A stretch of 64,000 bases of DNA from Vagococcus martis (lineage in GTDB: Bacteria > Bacillota > Bacilli > Lactobacillales > Vagococcaceae): assembly GCF_002026305.1 (NCBI RefSeq), contig NZ_MVAB01000001.1, positions 124,001 through 188,000 of the forward strand. Direction: 5' to 3'. The translations under genes were made by a program, and so were the position numbers. The notes below the pieces were generated by a model, which saw only the letters and a list, made by a program, of their open reading frames with translations, was not told the origin of the DNA and ran no database searches. Shown piece after piece: positions 17,472 through 27,242 of this stretch. Each line of letters starts with the position of its first letter. Position 1 is the first letter of the stretch.

Positions 17472-18446
17472 CTACCTCTTTTCTATGACCCACTCATTGT
17501 AACGACTTGTTAGACATTCAGACGTTTCAGCCATTAATTCGATAATTATTTCTTCACAGGTTTGTTGATCAGTTTTAATCATGCCAGCAATTTGTCCAGC
17601 CATCATAGAACTATTTTTTATATCGCCATCTATCACTGCACGTTTAAGTGCACCTTTACCCAAATCTTCTAATCGATCAAAATCAGGGTTTTCTTTCCCA
17701 CCTTCAAATCTCTCTGCTTTTTCAAAGGTTTGTGTTAATTTATTTCGAAGTCCTCTGACAGGATGTCCTGTTAACATACCTGTTACAACCGTATCAATAT
17801 CTTTTGCCTTAACAACCTTCGTTTTAAAATTATCATGTGCAATCGATTCTTTCGACACTAAAAACCGTGTTCCTAGTTGAACGGCTTTAGCTCCAAGCAT
17901 TAAAGCTGCAGCTACCCCGCGGCCATCACCAATACCACCCGCAGCAATAACCGGAATACTAACCGCATCAACTACCTGAGGGACTAATGTCATCGTGGTA
18001 GATTTACCAATGTGGCCACCACCTTCCATCCCTTCAACAACGACAGCGTCAGCTCCTTCTTTTTCCATTCGCTTCGCTTGTGCGACAGAAGCCACAACTG
18101 GTATAACAATAATTCCAGCCTCTTTGAATCGTTTCATGTATTTCCCTGGAGAACCTGCTCCTGTTGTAATAACTTTAACTCTTTCTTCAATCACTAAATC
18201 AACAATGTCTTCAACGAAAGGGGACATTAGCATAATGTTGACACCAAATGTTTTATCCGTTAATTTTCTTGCCGCATGTATTTTTTCTTGAATGACTTCT
18301 TTTGGTGCATGTCCGGATGCTATCAGTCCTAAACCACCAGCATTTGACACTGCACTGGCTAATTGTTCCTCAGCAACCCAAGCCATCGCACCTTGAATAA
18401 TCGGGTATTTTATATCTAAAAGTTGACAAATTGTTGATTTTTCCAT
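17472..18446 (-). CDS. fabK: Enoyl-ACP reductase II (FMN-dependent)
   Basis: A 324-residue FMN-binding TIM-barrel enzyme of the FabK/2-nitropropane dioxygenase family that reduces enoyl-ACP, replacing the triclosan-sensitive FabI. PIIQGAMAWVAEEQLASAVSNAGG, VEGMEGGGHIG and PVIAAGGIGDGRGVAAAL are the flavin and substrate segments. Its place between acpP and fabD is the standard position in streptococci and enterococci. GGTGG precedes the ATG. Confidence 0.96.
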   Translation of the reverse strand: MEKSTICQLLDIKYPIIQGAMAWVAEEQLASAVSNAGGLGLIASGHAPKEVIQEKIHAARKLTDKTFGVNIMLMSPFVEDIVDLVIEERVKVITTGAGSPGKYMKRFKEAGIIVIPVVASVAQAKRMEKEGADAVVVEGMEGGGHIGKSTTMTLVPQVVDAVSIPVIAAGGIGDGRGVAAALMLGAKAVQLGTRFLVSKESIAHDNFKTKVVKAKDIDTVVTGMLTGHPVRGLRNKLTQTFEKAERFEGGKENPDFDRLEDLGKGALKRAVIDGDIKNSSMMAGQIAGMIKTDQQTCEEIIIELMAETSECLTSRYNEWVIEKR

Positions 18447-18511
18447 CGATCCACCTCATTTTTGGTTTAAAAAAATAGCTATCAGCTGTATATCGCTGAT
18501 GCTATTATCAT

Positions 18512-18757
18512 TTATTTTGCTTGTGCAATTTGCTTGTCGACAAATGTTACTAAATCTTTTACGGTTACAAGGCCTTCATCTGTCTCAATTTTTACGTCGT
18601 ACTCTTCAAAAGCGTCCTCAATATCGTTTAAAATTTGGAATAAATCTAAACTATCTGCTTCTAATTCTTCTCTAAAATTAGTCGTTAACTGTACTTCTTC
18701 TTCATCTTTTCCTAATTGATCCACAATAATTTCCTGTATTTTTTCAAAAGTTGTCAT
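18512..18757 (-). CDS. acpP: Acyl carrier protein
   Basis: An 81-residue acidic helical protein. The 4'-phosphopantetheine attachment serine is S36 in EADSLDLF. Start at ATG 18757, eight bases after GGAGG; a longer TTG-initiated frame begins upstream inside the ribosome site. It carries growing acyl chains among the Fab enzymes of this operon. A 65-base gap separates it from fabK. Confidence 0.95.
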   Translation of the reverse strand: MTTFEKIQEIIVDQLGKDEEEVQLTTNFREELEADSLDLFQILNDIEDAFEEYDVKIETDEGLVTVKDLVTFVDKQIAQAK

Positions 18758-18777
18758 AATGATTTCCTCCAATGATT

Positions 18778-19749
18778 TTATAATTTAATTAGTAAACTTC
18801 CCCAGGTAAGTCCTGCACCATATCCTGTTAACATGCACAAAGACTCTCCTGATAATGGTATAACGCCCGTTTTGACTGCATCATCCAATAACAATGGAAT
18901 AGATGCAGCAGATGTGTTACCAAATCTATCAACATTTGATAGAAATTTATCACTTGATATTTTGGTTTTTTTTGCCAATGCCTCTAAAATACGAAAATTT
19001 GCTTGATGCGCCAACACATAGTCAATTTCTTCAGTAGCAACAGAATGACTGAGTAAGAGCTCCAGCATATTTTTGGACACATCTCTCATAGCAAAATCAA
19101 AAATTTGTTTGCCATTCATTACTAGAAAAGGATAGGTATCATCTATTTGCCTAAAGCGATTATCTCTAGCAATCACATGACCAAACAATGCTTGATGTCT
19201 TTTACCATCAGAATGAATCGATTCTGCAAGAAAAGATGGTTGTGAAGAGGTTTTCTCAATCAATACACCACCAGAACCATCACCAAACAATACTGCAGTT
19301 TGTCGATCACGCCAATCCACAAGATGACTCATCACATCAGTTCCGATCACTAAAGCCGTCTGATATGATGGATGGCTCAAGTATTTTTCTGCAATAGATA
19401 ATGCATAAACGAATCCAGAACACGCTACATTGACATCAAAGCACATTGCATTCACAGCACCAACAGATTCTTGAACAACACACGCAACAGATGGTGTCGA
19501 ATAGTCAGCCGACATTGTTGCCACAATGATTAAATCAATCGTTGTAACATCTATATCTTGACTTAATTTTTTAGCTACTTCCACACTAAGTGAAGCCACA
19601 CTTTCTGTAACAGAAATACGTCGTTCTTTAATTCCTGTTCGTTGTGTAATCCATTCATCACTTGTTTCTAAAAACTGAGCTAAATCATGGTTTGTTACTC
19701 TTTTTTTAGGTAGTGCCTTAGCAGTTTTTGTTATCTTAGGGTATAGCAT
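18778..19749 (-). CDS. fabH: 3-oxoacyl-ACP synthase III
   Basis: A 323-residue initiating condensing enzyme joining an acyl-CoA primer to malonyl-ACP. The triad is C110 in VNVACSGF, the histidine in LAHQANFRI and the asparagine in FGNTSAAS. Start at ATG 19749 with GGGAG six bases upstream; an in-frame GTG lies at 19764. It is the first enzyme gene after fabT. Confidence 0.95.
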   Translation of the reverse strand: MLYPKITKTAKALPKKRVTNHDLAQFLETSDEWITQRTGIKERRISVTESVASLSVEVAKKLSQDIDVTTIDLIIVATMSADYSTPSVACVVQESVGAVNAMCFDVNVACSGFVYALSIAEKYLSHPSYQTALVIGTDVMSHLVDWRDRQTAVLFGDGSGGVLIEKTSSQPSFLAESIHSDGKRHQALFGHVIARDNRFRQIDDTYPFLVMNGKQIFDFAMRDVSKNMLELLLSHSVATEEIDYVLAHQANFRILEALAKKTKISSDKFLSNVDRFGNTSAASIPLLLDDAVKTGVIPLSGESLCMLTGYGAGLTWGSLLIKL

Positions 19750-19767
19750 CCCTGACTCCCTCACTAC

Positions 19768-20208
19768 TTAATAGTATTTTTTTAAAAAATGATGCAAGCT
19801 ACTGAGTCCTTTGACTAAAGCTTTCTTTTCTTCTTCAGACATATCTTCTAAAACAGCTTCGACCATTTTTTTATGGAAATGCTGATGTACTCGGTAAAAT
19901 AATCGACCACGATTGGTCAGCTTTAACCGAACAATTCGCCGATCACTTTCACTTCTCACACGGTCAACATAACCCTTTTTCACCAAATTATTGATTGCCA
20001 CAGTCAACGTCCCAACGGTTATTGACAATTCTTTTGCTACTTCACCCGTTGTTTTCTTTCCACTCATACCAATCGCTTCAATCGTGTGCATCTCTTTAAT
20101 TGACAAATCAGAAAAATCACTTTTTTTAAGCTCTGTTTCTTCAATCGTCAAAATATCATTAAATACTTTAACCAACTGAGAATTGACAATCGTTATTTTC
20201 TCATCCAT
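19768..20208 (-). CDS. fabT: MarR-family regulator of fatty acid synthesis
   Basis: A 146-residue MarR-type winged-helix regulator (GEVAKELSITVGTLTVAINNLVKKG is the recognition helix region, ESDRRIVRLKLT the wing). In streptococci and enterococci FabT represses the fab operon when bound with long-chain acyl-ACP. Here it is the first gene of the operon and its promoter region holds three copies of the FabT palindrome, so autoregulation is expected. Confidence 0.94.
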   Translation of the reverse strand: MDEKITIVNSQLVKVFNDILTIEETELKKSDFSDLSIKEMHTIEAIGMSGKKTTGEVAKELSITVGTLTVAINNLVKKGYVDRVRSESDRRIVRLKLTNRGRLFYRVHQHFHKKMVEAVLEDMSEEEKKALVKGLSSLHHFLKKYY

Positions 20209-20231
20209 ATACTTGCCTCTTCCTTAAATTG

Positions 20232-20339
20232 TTTGATAATCAAAGTATATGGGTAAAAAAAAGAAAAAGCAATGCGAAATAGTTTGATAATCAAATGATT
20301 TGATAATCAAAGTATATGGAATAGTTTTGTAAAAAGCAA
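20232..20339 (-). promoter_or_regulatory. Tandem FabT-controlled promoters of fab operon
   Basis: The palindrome TTTGATAATCAAA occurs at 20232-20244, 20283-20295 and 20299-20311. Two promoters with the same elements are visible on the minus strand: -35 TTGCTT at 20267-20272 with -10 TATACT at 20244-20249, and -35 TTGCTT at 20334-20339 with -10 TATACT at 20311-20316. Both spacers are 17 bases and each -10 touches a FabT palindrome. Confidence 0.85.
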
Positions 20340-20382
20340 GCATTTTTTTATTATTTTTTATTTCAAGTTATAAACAAACCTC

Positions 20383-20411
20383 TACAAACATTGATATAAC
20401 AATGTTTGTGG
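20383..20411. repeat. Hairpin of unknown role between yitT-like gene and fab promoter
   Basis: CAAACATTG pairs perfectly with CAATGTTTG around a six-base loop. No T tract follows on either strand, so it is not a standard terminator. A 17-base stretch overlapping its left arm recurs with one difference at 10167-10183. Confidence 0.4.
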
Positions 20412-20414
20412 CTA

Positions 20415-20442
20415 CAAAAAAAGAGAGGTTTACAACCCCTCT
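20415..20442 (-). terminator. Terminator overlapping end of YitT-family gene
   Basis: On the minus strand AGAGG...CCTCT forms a short stem that includes the stop codon and runs into CTTTTTTT. Confidence 0.6.
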
Positions 20443-21338
20443 AATCGTGATGCTCTGATTTTCTTTTGATCATCTTCACTCCAGAACTGACCATAAACAG
20501 TTTGTGTTGGAATGATATTGATAAATGCTTTATCATCCGCGTTGTATACTGCCATCTCTAAATCATATAATTCATAGCGAGTCACAACCATCATAATCAC
20601 AGCTACTTCTTTACGACTAAAAACACCTGTTCCTGGAAGCAATGTCATCCCACGAACAATCGATTTTTGAACTGAAAAAATCACTTCTTCTGGTTTGTTT
20701 GTCATAATAAATGCCGTCACTTTTTGATGACTTGTATGAATCTTATCCACTACTTGTGTTGTACAGAAAATAGAAATGATGGTATACAAAGCCGACTCCC
20801 AACTAAATAAGAAGCCCGCTGCACCAATGATGAATAAGTTAATAATAAACATTAATGATCCCACCGTTCTACCGGTTGTTTTTGATAGAACGAGTGAGAC
20901 TATATCCATACCACCAGTACTAAATCCATATTTCATGGTTAATCCAATCGCTAATCCAGTCAAAACACCACCGACAATAGCATTCATTAATGGATTATCT
21001 GTCACTTCTACGACTGGAATTAAAATCGTCATGACTGATACAGATACGACCGTTAATAAACTTAAAATTGTTGCTGAGCGTCCCAATTTAATCCAACCTA
21101 GTATGGCAATCGGAATATTTAAAATAAAAATCCAAACCCCTGTTCCAATATTTATATTAAATAGATTTGTTAAAACGCCTGAAATTAATTGTGAAATACC
21201 ATTAACACCAACAGAAAAAACATCTGCTGGAATTAAGAACATATTAAGTCCAACAGCAATGGCCAAACCGGCTAAAATAATGATTACACCTTTTTTAATT
21301 GCTTCATTTTTACGATATGCTTCAGTTATGTTTCCCAA
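20430..21338 (-). CDS. YitT family membrane protein
   Basis: A 302-residue protein with five to six membrane segments in the N-terminal 200 residues (YitT/DUF161 pattern, e.g. GLNMFLIPADVFSVGVNGISQL and TMKYGFSTGGMDIVSLVLSK) and a soluble C-terminal DUF2179 domain (RGMTLLPGTGVFSRKEVAVIMMVV). The molecular function of the family is not established; transport has been proposed. A second paralogue lies at 61,291. It is monocistronic between its own terminator and the nitroreductase gene. Confidence 0.88.
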   Translation of the reverse strand: MGNITEAYRKNEAIKKGVIIILAGLAIAVGLNMFLIPADVFSVGVNGISQLISGVLTNLFNINIGTGVWIFILNIPIAILGWIKLGRSATILSLLTVVSVSVMTILIPVVEVTDNPLMNAIVGGVLTGLAIGLTMKYGFSTGGMDIVSLVLSKTTGRTVGSLMFIINLFIIGAAGFLFSWESALYTIISIFCTTQVVDKIHTSHQKVTAFIMTNKPEEVIFSVQKSIVRGMTLLPGTGVFSRKEVAVIMMVVTRYELYDLEMAVYNADDKAFINIIPTQTVYGQFWSEDDQKKIRASRLEGL

Positions 21339-21368
21339 ACCAACTGCCTCCCTCTACTCACCTTTTAT

Positions 21369-22115
21369 TTAATCAATGATAAACCCTTGTTTTTCAAGGT
21401 CTGACTTAATTTTTAACCGTTTTTCTGGTTTGCGATTCATTCCTGCCGTAACCTGGTTAGTAAACGACTCAATCCGTTTATTAGCATCACGCAAATCATA
21501 ATAAGTCGTCACAACGTCATCATAGTCTTTTAATTCCTCAACATAATTATCAAACGTTTGGTAAGATTCTTCAAAAAACATGATATCTTGTGGTAAGCGT
21601 GGTTTAAGTTGTGGCTCTTGGTCTTTATAACCTATTGCCAATCCAAGAACAGCAAATGTTAACTCTGGTAACTCCAATAATTCTGATGTTTTGTCATTAT
21701 CGTTTAAAATACTACCTAGAAACACTGTACCAAGTCCTAAACTTTCGGCGGCCAAGTTAACATTTTGTGCTGCTAAAACAGCATCTGTCATGGCTACCAT
21801 AAAACGGTCCATGTTATGTAACACACTAGTTTCTTGACTATTTTCTACAGCAATTTGTCGATTTCGATATTGATCGGCAACAAAAATAAAAACGTGGCTT
21901 GCCTCAGCTACGTATGGTTGGTTACAAATTTCAGCCAACTTTTGTTTCTTTTCTTGTGACGATAAACAAACAATACTATATGATTGCATAAAATTACTAG
22001 TTGCCGTATGTCGTGCAACATTAACTAATGTCTCAATGACCTCTTTAGGTAGTTGTTCGTCTTTAAATTTTCTAATACTTTTATGGTTTAATTGTAACTT
22101 AATCACGTCATTCAT
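21369..22115 (-). CDS. Nitroreductase family protein (NfsA/Frp-like)
   Basis: A 248-residue FMN-dependent oxidoreductase of the NADPH nitroreductase type: HKSIRKFKDEQLP at the N-terminus (FMN phosphate contact), ARHTATSNFMQSYS, AAQNVNLAAESLGLGTVFLGSI and a C-terminal NAD(P)H-flavin reductase tail. The family reduces nitroaromatics, quinones or free flavin. AAAGGGG precedes the ATG. No neighbour suggests a specific substrate. Confidence 0.9.
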   Translation of the reverse strand: MNDVIKLQLNHKSIRKFKDEQLPKEVIETLVNVARHTATSNFMQSYSIVCLSSQEKKQKLAEICNQPYVAEASHVFIFVADQYRNRQIAVENSQETSVLHNMDRFMVAMTDAVLAAQNVNLAAESLGLGTVFLGSILNDNDKTSELLELPELTFAVLGLAIGYKDQEPQLKPRLPQDIMFFEESYQTFDNYVEELKDYDDVVTTYYDLRDANKRIESFTNQVTAGMNRKPEKRLKIKSDLEKQGFIID

Positions 22116-22324
22116 AATAAAACCCCTTTTCTCTAAAATTTCATGTAACTATTCGTAGTATAACATTGGATGGTTTAAAAATCATGATGAACGGGTTAAA
22201 ATATGCAAAATAAAAGCAATAGAGCTTCTTCTCCTTCTGAATTCAACTGTTCATTTAATTTGTATTATAAACACTTAGATAAGTATCTTTAGTACGTTCG
22301 TTTTTTTATGATTCAAAACAAAAA
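22116..22324. other. Intergenic region, no gene seen
   Basis: It contains the likely promoter of the nitroreductase (a TATACT -10 on the minus strand near 22155-22160) but no open frame or RNA gene I can support. Confidence 0.4.
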
Positions 22325-22380
22325 ATAAGACTACTAAACTCTGACATATCATTGATACATCAAGGTTTAAACAGTCTTAT
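22325..22380 (-). terminator. Terminator of ssrA
   Basis: On the minus strand ATAAGACT (22373-22380) pairs with AGTCTTAT (22325-22332), with further pairing of GTTTAAAC/GTTTAG inside, followed by TTTTTTG. It lies 14 bases after the mature tmRNA end. Confidence 0.7.
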
Positions 22381-22393
22381 CTTATAATTGGAA

Positions 22394-22757
22394 TGGAGGC
22401 GGCGGGAGTCGAACCCGCGTCCAAACATATTGCCACCTAAACATCTACGCTCATAGTTATCCTATTTGAAATTCGCTCAAGTCTCTGCCGAATAACAGGC
22501 CGTAACTTTCGCTAGTCTGATCATCTCTTCTAAATTTTACAGACGGAAAAATTTAGCGTATCCCACTTAATTTGAGACCCTTACTTGAGCACATGGGCGA
22601 TGCCAAGAGGATCTTTACCCGCTGTTTTTAGGCAGCTAAGGCAAAAGTATTGTTTTCGTTTTTAGCAGTTATATTTAACTGTAACGTTTTAACGTAGACG
22701 TAACCTACGAAGCGCAATTCAAGCTCAAACTATGCCTGTCGAATCCGTAACGCCCCC
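22394..22757 (-). ncRNA. ssrA: Transfer-messenger RNA
   Basis: A 364-base tmRNA that rescues stalled ribosomes. The 5' end GGGGGCGTTACGGATTCGAC pairs through GGGGGCG with CGCCTCC near the 3' end, which follows the T-arm GGGTTCGACTCCC. The tag is encoded at 22631-22666 with stop TAA at 22628-22630: resume codon GCT, peptide AKNENNTFALAA. The discriminator A is at 22394 and the next bases are TTCC, so the 3' CCA is not encoded and must be added by the CCA enzyme (gene at 59,600). The ends are set by pairing, so they are reliable to within a base or two. Confidence 0.96.
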
Positions 22758-22775
22758 TTATTTATTAACTAAGTT

Positions 22776-22804
22776 ATTATATCATAAATATTTACACCTT
22801 TCAA
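22776..22804 (-). promoter_or_regulatory. Promoter of ssrA
   Basis: -35 TTGAAA (22799-22804) and -10 TATAAT (22776-22781) with a 17-base spacer. Transcription would start about 10-12 bases upstream of the mature 5' end, leaving a short leader for RNase P to remove. Confidence 0.8.
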
Positions 22805-22820
22805 TTCATACAATACATGA

Positions 22821-22857
22821 AAAAAACTGGTGTCACTTAAAAAGTAACAACCAGTTA
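22821..22857 (-). terminator. Terminator of alaS
   Basis: AACTGGTTGTTACTT pairs with AAGTGACACCAGTT on the minus strand and is followed by TTTTTT. It separates alaS from the ssrA promoter. Confidence 0.85.
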
Positions 22858-22862
22858 AATAT

Positions 22863-25508
22863 TTATTTATGTTCTTTAATCCAAGGTTCGACTGCATCAA
22901 TTGCTGATTGTAACCCTTCTGGATTTTTACCACCAGCTTGAGCCATGTCAGGACGACCACCACCGCCACCACCAACAAGTGGCGCGATTGCTTTGATTAA
23001 ATCACCTGATTTCAATCCTTGCTCATTCATCTCTTTTGTCATACTTACCAGTAAGTTAACTTTCTCACCTTGAACTAACCCTAAAACTAAAATATCAGAT
23101 AGTGATTTTTGTTTCCATTGGTCAGCTAATTGACGTAATTGATTCATGTCTTTAACCGCTACTTTAGATGCAATATAAGTCACGCCATCCACTTCTTTGA
23201 TGTCTTTAAACACATCTTCTGCTTCAGCGTTTGCTAATTTGGCACTTAATTGTTCTACTTCTTTTTGTGCTTGTTTTAATTGTTCTTGTAATTGTTCCAC
23301 ACGTTGAACAGTATCTTTTAGTTGAGGTGCTTTAACAAATTTAGATACTTGACGGAGTAATCCTTCTTCTTCTCTAAAGGCTTCATACGCTTCTTTACTT
23401 GTCACAGCTTCGATACGTCGAACACCTGCTCCAATTCCTGATTCAGAAACAATTTTGAAAACCCCAATATCAGAAGTGTTGCTTACATGAACCCCACCAC
23501 ATAATTCGATAGAGTAACCATCAACATTTACCACACGAACATTTTTACCATATTTTTCACCAAACAGTGCCATTGCACCCATTTCTTTTGCTGAATCAAT
23601 GTCTGTTTCAACTGTGACAACTGGTAAGTGAGCCCAAATTTTTTCATTTACGATTTCTTCCATTTGTTTTAACTCTTCAGGTGTCACTTGCTCAAAATGA
23701 GTAAAATCAAATCGTAAATAACCTGGTGCTACAAGTGAACCTGCCTGATTAGCATGCTCTCCTAATACATCTTTTAACGCACGATGTAATAAGTGAGTCG
23801 CTGTATGATTTTTTGTGATGCGTTGACGCAATTCTTTATCAATCACTAATTGATACGTATCATCTGTTTTTAATTCACCAAATACTTCTACTTGGTGCAA
23901 TGATTGGCCATTTGGTGCTTTTTTAACGTTGACAACATTAGCCACTAAATCACCTGTTGCATTATAAATTGCCCCTTTATCAGCCACTTGTCCACCCATT
24001 TCAGCATAGAATGGTGTTTGACCAAAAATTAATTGTGCATTGCCTTCAGTTGTCGCATCTTTAATTTCATCATCTTGAATAATTACCATTAATTTAGCAT
24101 CTACAGTGTCTTCTGTGTATCCCACAAATTCACTAACTACTTTGATGTCAGTTAATAGAGAAGATTGAACAGACATTGACTCTTCTTTCGAACGAGCTGC
24201 ACGAGCACGATCTCTTTGAGCCGTCATTTCTACTTCAAAACCTTCGTGATCCACACTTAATCCTTCATCTTGAGCCATCTCTTCGGTCAACTCAACAGGG
24301 AATCCATACGTATCATATAATTTAAAGATATCTTTACCAGATAAGACTGTTTGGTTAGATGCTTTCAGATCTTTAATTAACTCACTAATAATTGATAGAC
24401 CATCATTAATTGTCTCGTGGAATCTTTCTTCCTCAGTTTTAATCACTTTTTGGATAAAGTCTTGTTTTTCAACAATTTCTGGGTAATAACTTTCCATAAT
24501 TTGTCCAACGACAGGCACTAAATCCACTAAGAAGGCTTTATCAATTCCTAATTTTTTACCATGCATCACCGCACGACGAATTAAACGACGTAACACATAG
24601 CCACGCCCTTCATTTGATGGCAACGCCCCATCACCAATTGCAAATGACACGGCACGAATATGATCAGCAATGACTTTGAAAGACGTATCTGTTGCACTAT
24701 CTTTTCCATATTCTTTGCCATCAGACATTTTTTGTGTGGCTTCAATAATTGGAATAAATAAATCTGTTTCAAAGTTTGTTGGAGCATCTTGGAAAATAGA
24801 CACCATACGTTCTAATCCCATCCCCGTATCAATGTTTTTATGTGGTAATGGTAAATACTCATTATTTTCAGTATGGTTAAATTCTGAGAATACTAAGTTC
24901 CAAATTTCTAAGTAACGTTCATTTTCGCCACCAGGGAAGTTTTCAGGATCATCTTCTGCGACATCATTGTATTCTTGTCCTCTATCAAAGAAAATCTCAG
25001 AGTTTGGACCACATGGACCAGCTCCAATATCCCAAAAGTTTTCTTCTAGTTTAATGATTGACTCTTTTGGTAAACCTACTTCTTCATTCCAAATACGAAA
25101 TGCTTCTTCATCATCTGGATGAATCGTCACGTATAATTTATCTTTATCAAGACCATACCACTCGTCACTTGTTAATAACTCCCAAGCCCAATGAATCGCA
25201 TCTTTTTTAAAATAATCACCAACAGAGAAGTTTCCTAACATTTCAAACATTGTGTGGTGACGTGCTGTTTTCCCAACGTTTTCAATGTCATTAGTACGAA
25301 TACTCTTTTGAGCATTGGTAATTCTTGGGTTTTCAGGTACAACAGACCCATCAAAATATTTTTTTAATGTTGCCACTCCTGAATTAATCCATAATAAGGT
25401 TGGGTCGTCAATCGGGATAAGAGAGGCACTTGGTTCAATTTTATGTCCTTTTGTTTCAAAAAAATCTAAAAATAATTGTCTTACTTGACTACTTGATAAT
25501 TGTTTCAT
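22863..25508 (-). CDS. alaS: Alanyl-tRNA synthetase
   Basis: An 881-residue class II synthetase that charges tRNA-Ala. The catalytic domain (residues 1-460) carries motif 1-3 segments, e.g. [20 protein letters not shown] and [13 protein letters not shown]. The editing domain has [14 protein letters not shown] and CGGVHVSNT zinc ligands. The C-terminal region has a coiled coil ([22 protein letters not shown]) and a glycine-rich [15 protein letters not shown] oligomerisation domain. AGGAGG precedes the ATG. Expression is controlled by the T-box leader upstream. Confidence 0.98.
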   Translation of the reverse strand: MKQLSSSQVRQLFLDFFETKGHKIEPSASLIPIDDPTLLWINSGVATLKKYFDGSVVPENPRITNAQKSIRTNDIENVGKTARHHTMFEMLGNFSVGDYFKKDAIHWAWELLTSDEWYGLDKDKLYVTIHPDDEEAFRIWNEEVGLPKESIIKLEENFWDIGAGPCGPNSEIFFDRGQEYNDVAEDDPENFPGGENERYLEIWNLVFSEFNHTENNEYLPLPHKNIDTGMGLERMVSIFQDAPTNFETDLFIPIIEATQKMSDGKEYGKDSATDTSFKVIADHIRAVSFAIGDGALPSNEGRGYVLRRLIRRAVMHGKKLGIDKAFLVDLVPVVGQIMESYYPEIVEKQDFIQKVIKTEEERFHETINDGLSIISELIKDLKASNQTVLSGKDIFKLYDTYGFPVELTEEMAQDEGLSVDHEGFEVEMTAQRDRARAARSKEESMSVQSSLLTDIKVVSEFVGYTEDTVDAKLMVIIQDDEIKDATTEGNAQLIFGQTPFYAEMGGQVADKGAIYNATGDLVANVVNVKKAPNGQSLHQVEVFGELKTDDTYQLVIDKELRQRITKNHTATHLLHRALKDVLGEHANQAGSLVAPGYLRFDFTHFEQVTPEELKQMEEIVNEKIWAHLPVVTVETDIDSAKEMGAMALFGEKYGKNVRVVNVDGYSIELCGGVHVSNTSDIGVFKIVSESGIGAGVRRIEAVTSKEAYEAFREEEGLLRQVSKFVKAPQLKDTVQRVEQLQEQLKQAQKEVEQLSAKLANAEAEDVFKDIKEVDGVTYIASKVAVKDMNQLRQLADQWKQKSLSDILVLGLVQGEKVNLLVSMTKEMNEQGLKSGDLIKAIAPLVGGGGGGRPDMAQAGGKNPEGLQSAIDAVEPWIKEHK

Positions 25509-25529
25509 TCATATTCCTCCTAAAATAAT

Positions 25530-25750
25530 AAAAAAGCACCCCTTGCAGCCAAGGACGTTTACCGCGGTACCACCTTGATTGCAATGATGCTCTTAACAGT
25601 CATTACCTCTTTTGTTTCTTAACGCGAAAACACGTGATAGCTTTTATCAAAGTCATAAGGGAGCATTTTTAAATTAATTGTACTTTTTCACCATATAAGT
25701 ACTCTCTGATTGTTTTGTCATTTAAAAATATATCCTTAAGTAGCAAATAA
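25530..25750 (-). promoter_or_regulatory. T-box riboswitch, alanine type
   Basis: The leader on the minus strand contains the antiterminator sequence GGTGGTACCGCGGT (25561-25574), which pairs with the acceptor end of uncharged tRNA, and a competing terminator with stem CCTTG-GCTG-CAAGG followed by TTTTTT (about 25532-25556). AGAGAGTA near 25700 fits the Stem I start. A GCT near 25665 could be the specifier codon, but the loop was not folded. Position directly before alaS gives the amino acid. Confidence 0.9.
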
Positions 25751-25779
25751 ATTATAAAGAAAAAAGCTCTACCTGTCAA
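25751..25779 (-). promoter_or_regulatory. Promoter of T-box/alaS
   Basis: Consensus promoter: -35 TTGACA (25774-25779), -10 TATAAT (25751-25756), 17-base spacer. It lies only ten bases past the stop of the upstream hydrolase gene. Confidence 0.85.
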
Positions 25780-25789
25780 TGCTTCTTAG

Positions 25790-26710
25790 CTATTTGGGAA
25801 AATACTTAGCTAAAAAGTTTTTGACTGTTTTCTTATATTCTTCGGGATGTTTTTTTAAAGACTCCGCATGTTTAGCTCCTTCAAAAATAACTAATTCCTT
25901 AGGTCCCTTTGTTGCACGATAAACTTGATACACCATGTCGGTAGGAACAAAATCATCTTTATCACCATGTATAAATAATACTGGTAACTTATTTTTCTCT
26001 AATTGTTTAACAGCACTAGCTTCACCAAATGAGTACCCTGCACGTAGTTTTGTATAAGATGAAGCTAGTGGAATCATTGGAAAAGACGGTAAATTAAACA
26101 TATCATTTAATTGAAAAGCGAGTTCATTTTTCACAGAATCATAGCCACAATCCTCAATAATAACTTTAACTTGTTGTGGTAAATCTTCACCACTTGTCAT
26201 CATCACAGTAGCAGCACCCATGCTTAATCCGTAAAGCACAATGTTAACATCAGTGCCATACTCTTTCACCACTTCATCTATCCATCTAACATAATCTTTT
26301 CTATCTAACCAACCAAACCCAACGTACTTGCCTTCACTCTTGCCGTGTGCCCGGTTGTCAGGTACTAACACATCAAATCCTTCATCATAAAAAAGCTGTG
26401 CATATTGCCCCATATAATCACTTTTCCCCATATAGCCATGAACTACGATAGCAACCTTTTTACTTGGGTTATCGTGCGTTACTTTTTTAGCGACTAAGTT
26501 CAATCCATCGTCACTTTTAATCGATTCTTCGCTCAAATGATTTTGAGCAAAGTGCCAATCTTTTTCTATTTGTTCTTGTTTCACATCATTGATAAAATCT
26601 TTCTTCCCAGCAACAATGGCATAGTTAAATAGATAATTAACACCTGCACCAAGACCTATCACGATGATCATAACGCCTACAACGATTCCATAAATCAAGA
26701 CTTTTTTCAT
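25790..26710 (-). CDS. Membrane-anchored alpha/beta hydrolase
   Basis: A 306-residue serine hydrolase with an N-terminal membrane anchor (residues 4-33, VLIYGIVVGVMIIVIGLGAGVNYLF) and an extracellular-side alpha/beta fold. The nucleophile is S163 in GLSMGAAT; the acid lies in HGDKDDFVP and the histidine in GAKHAES. VVHGYMG is the oxyanion region. I start at ATG 26710 because GGAGG lies six bases upstream; an upstream ATG has none. It belongs to the YqkD/BEM46-like group; the substrate is unknown. Confidence 0.88.
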   Translation of the reverse strand: MKKVLIYGIVVGVMIIVIGLGAGVNYLFNYAIVAGKKDFINDVKQEQIEKDWHFAQNHLSEESIKSDDGLNLVAKKVTHDNPSKKVAIVVHGYMGKSDYMGQYAQLFYDEGFDVLVPDNRAHGKSEGKYVGFGWLDRKDYVRWIDEVVKEYGTDVNIVLYGLSMGAATVMMTSGEDLPQQVKVIIEDCGYDSVKNELAFQLNDMFNLPSFPMIPLASSYTKLRAGYSFGEASAVKQLEKNKLPVLFIHGDKDDFVPTDMVYQVYRATKGPKELVIFEGAKHAESLKKHPEEYKKTVKNFLAKYFPK

Positions 26711-26778
26711 ACTTACCTCCAAAATAAAGATAGTAGTATGATACACTGAAACTATCTATTTGAAAAGGAGATCGTCAC

Positions 26779-27213
26779 ATGATTCAAATTGTCTTTAACA
26801 ATGCACCTTGGAATAGGGCTGCATCTTTTTTTCTAAGAACACTCGTATTTGTCCAAGAACAAGGTATTTCTTTAAAAGCTGAATTTGATGCATTAGATAT
26901 TGATAGTACGTTTTACATCGTCATTTATTATGATAATACGCCTGTTGCTACTGCTAGATACCAACAAGACGATGAGAAAACGCTTCGACCTGACAGATTA
27001 TGCGTGCATAAAAATTGGCGAAAACAAGGGCTAGGACGACGTTTAATATTAGAATTAGAACAGATAGGGCGAAAACAACATTGCACCTTATCTCGTATAC
27101 ATGGTGAAAAACAAGCGGTAGGATTCTACCAAAAGTTAGGTTATAAAGTTGTTTCGGATGAATTTATAGAAGATGGCATTATTTGTGTCTTACTAGAAAA
27201 AGAACTACATTAA
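26779..27213 (+). CDS. GNAT family N-acetyltransferase
   Basis: A 144-residue acetyltransferase. DRLCVHKNWRKQGLGRRLI (residues 73-91) is the acetyl-CoA-binding motif A (R/Q-x-x-G-x-G/A). QEQGISLKAEFDALD near residues 27-41 resembles the ElaA/YjcF subgroup. AAAAGGAG precedes the ATG. It is transcribed divergently from the hydrolase gene. The substrate is unknown. Confidence 0.88.
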   Translation: MIQIVFNNAPWNRAASFFLRTLVFVQEQGISLKAEFDALDIDSTFYIVIYYDNTPVATARYQQDDEKTLRPDRLCVHKNWRKQGLGRRLILELEQIGRKQHCTLSRIHGEKQAVGFYQKLGYKVVSDEFIEDGIICVLLEKELH

Positions 27214-27214
27214 A

Positions 27215-27240
27215 AAAGTGAGCAGATACCCGCTCACTTT
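27215..27240. terminator. Bidirectional terminator
   Basis: AAAGTGAGC (27215-27223) pairs with GCTCACTTT (27232-27240); A and T runs lie on both sides, so it can end both the acetyltransferase and the convergent YtxH-like gene. Confidence 0.85.
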
Positions 27241-27242
27241 TT

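Noticed and set aside
20383-20411. Terminator for the YitT-family gene
   Set aside because: The hairpin has no T tract; the stem at 20415-20442 with CTTTTTTT fits better.
22769-22978. 69-codon frame overlapping the 3' end of alaS and the ssrA promoter
   Set aside because: It overlaps the glycine-rich end of alaS, its terminator and the ssrA promoter in another frame; no ribosome site.
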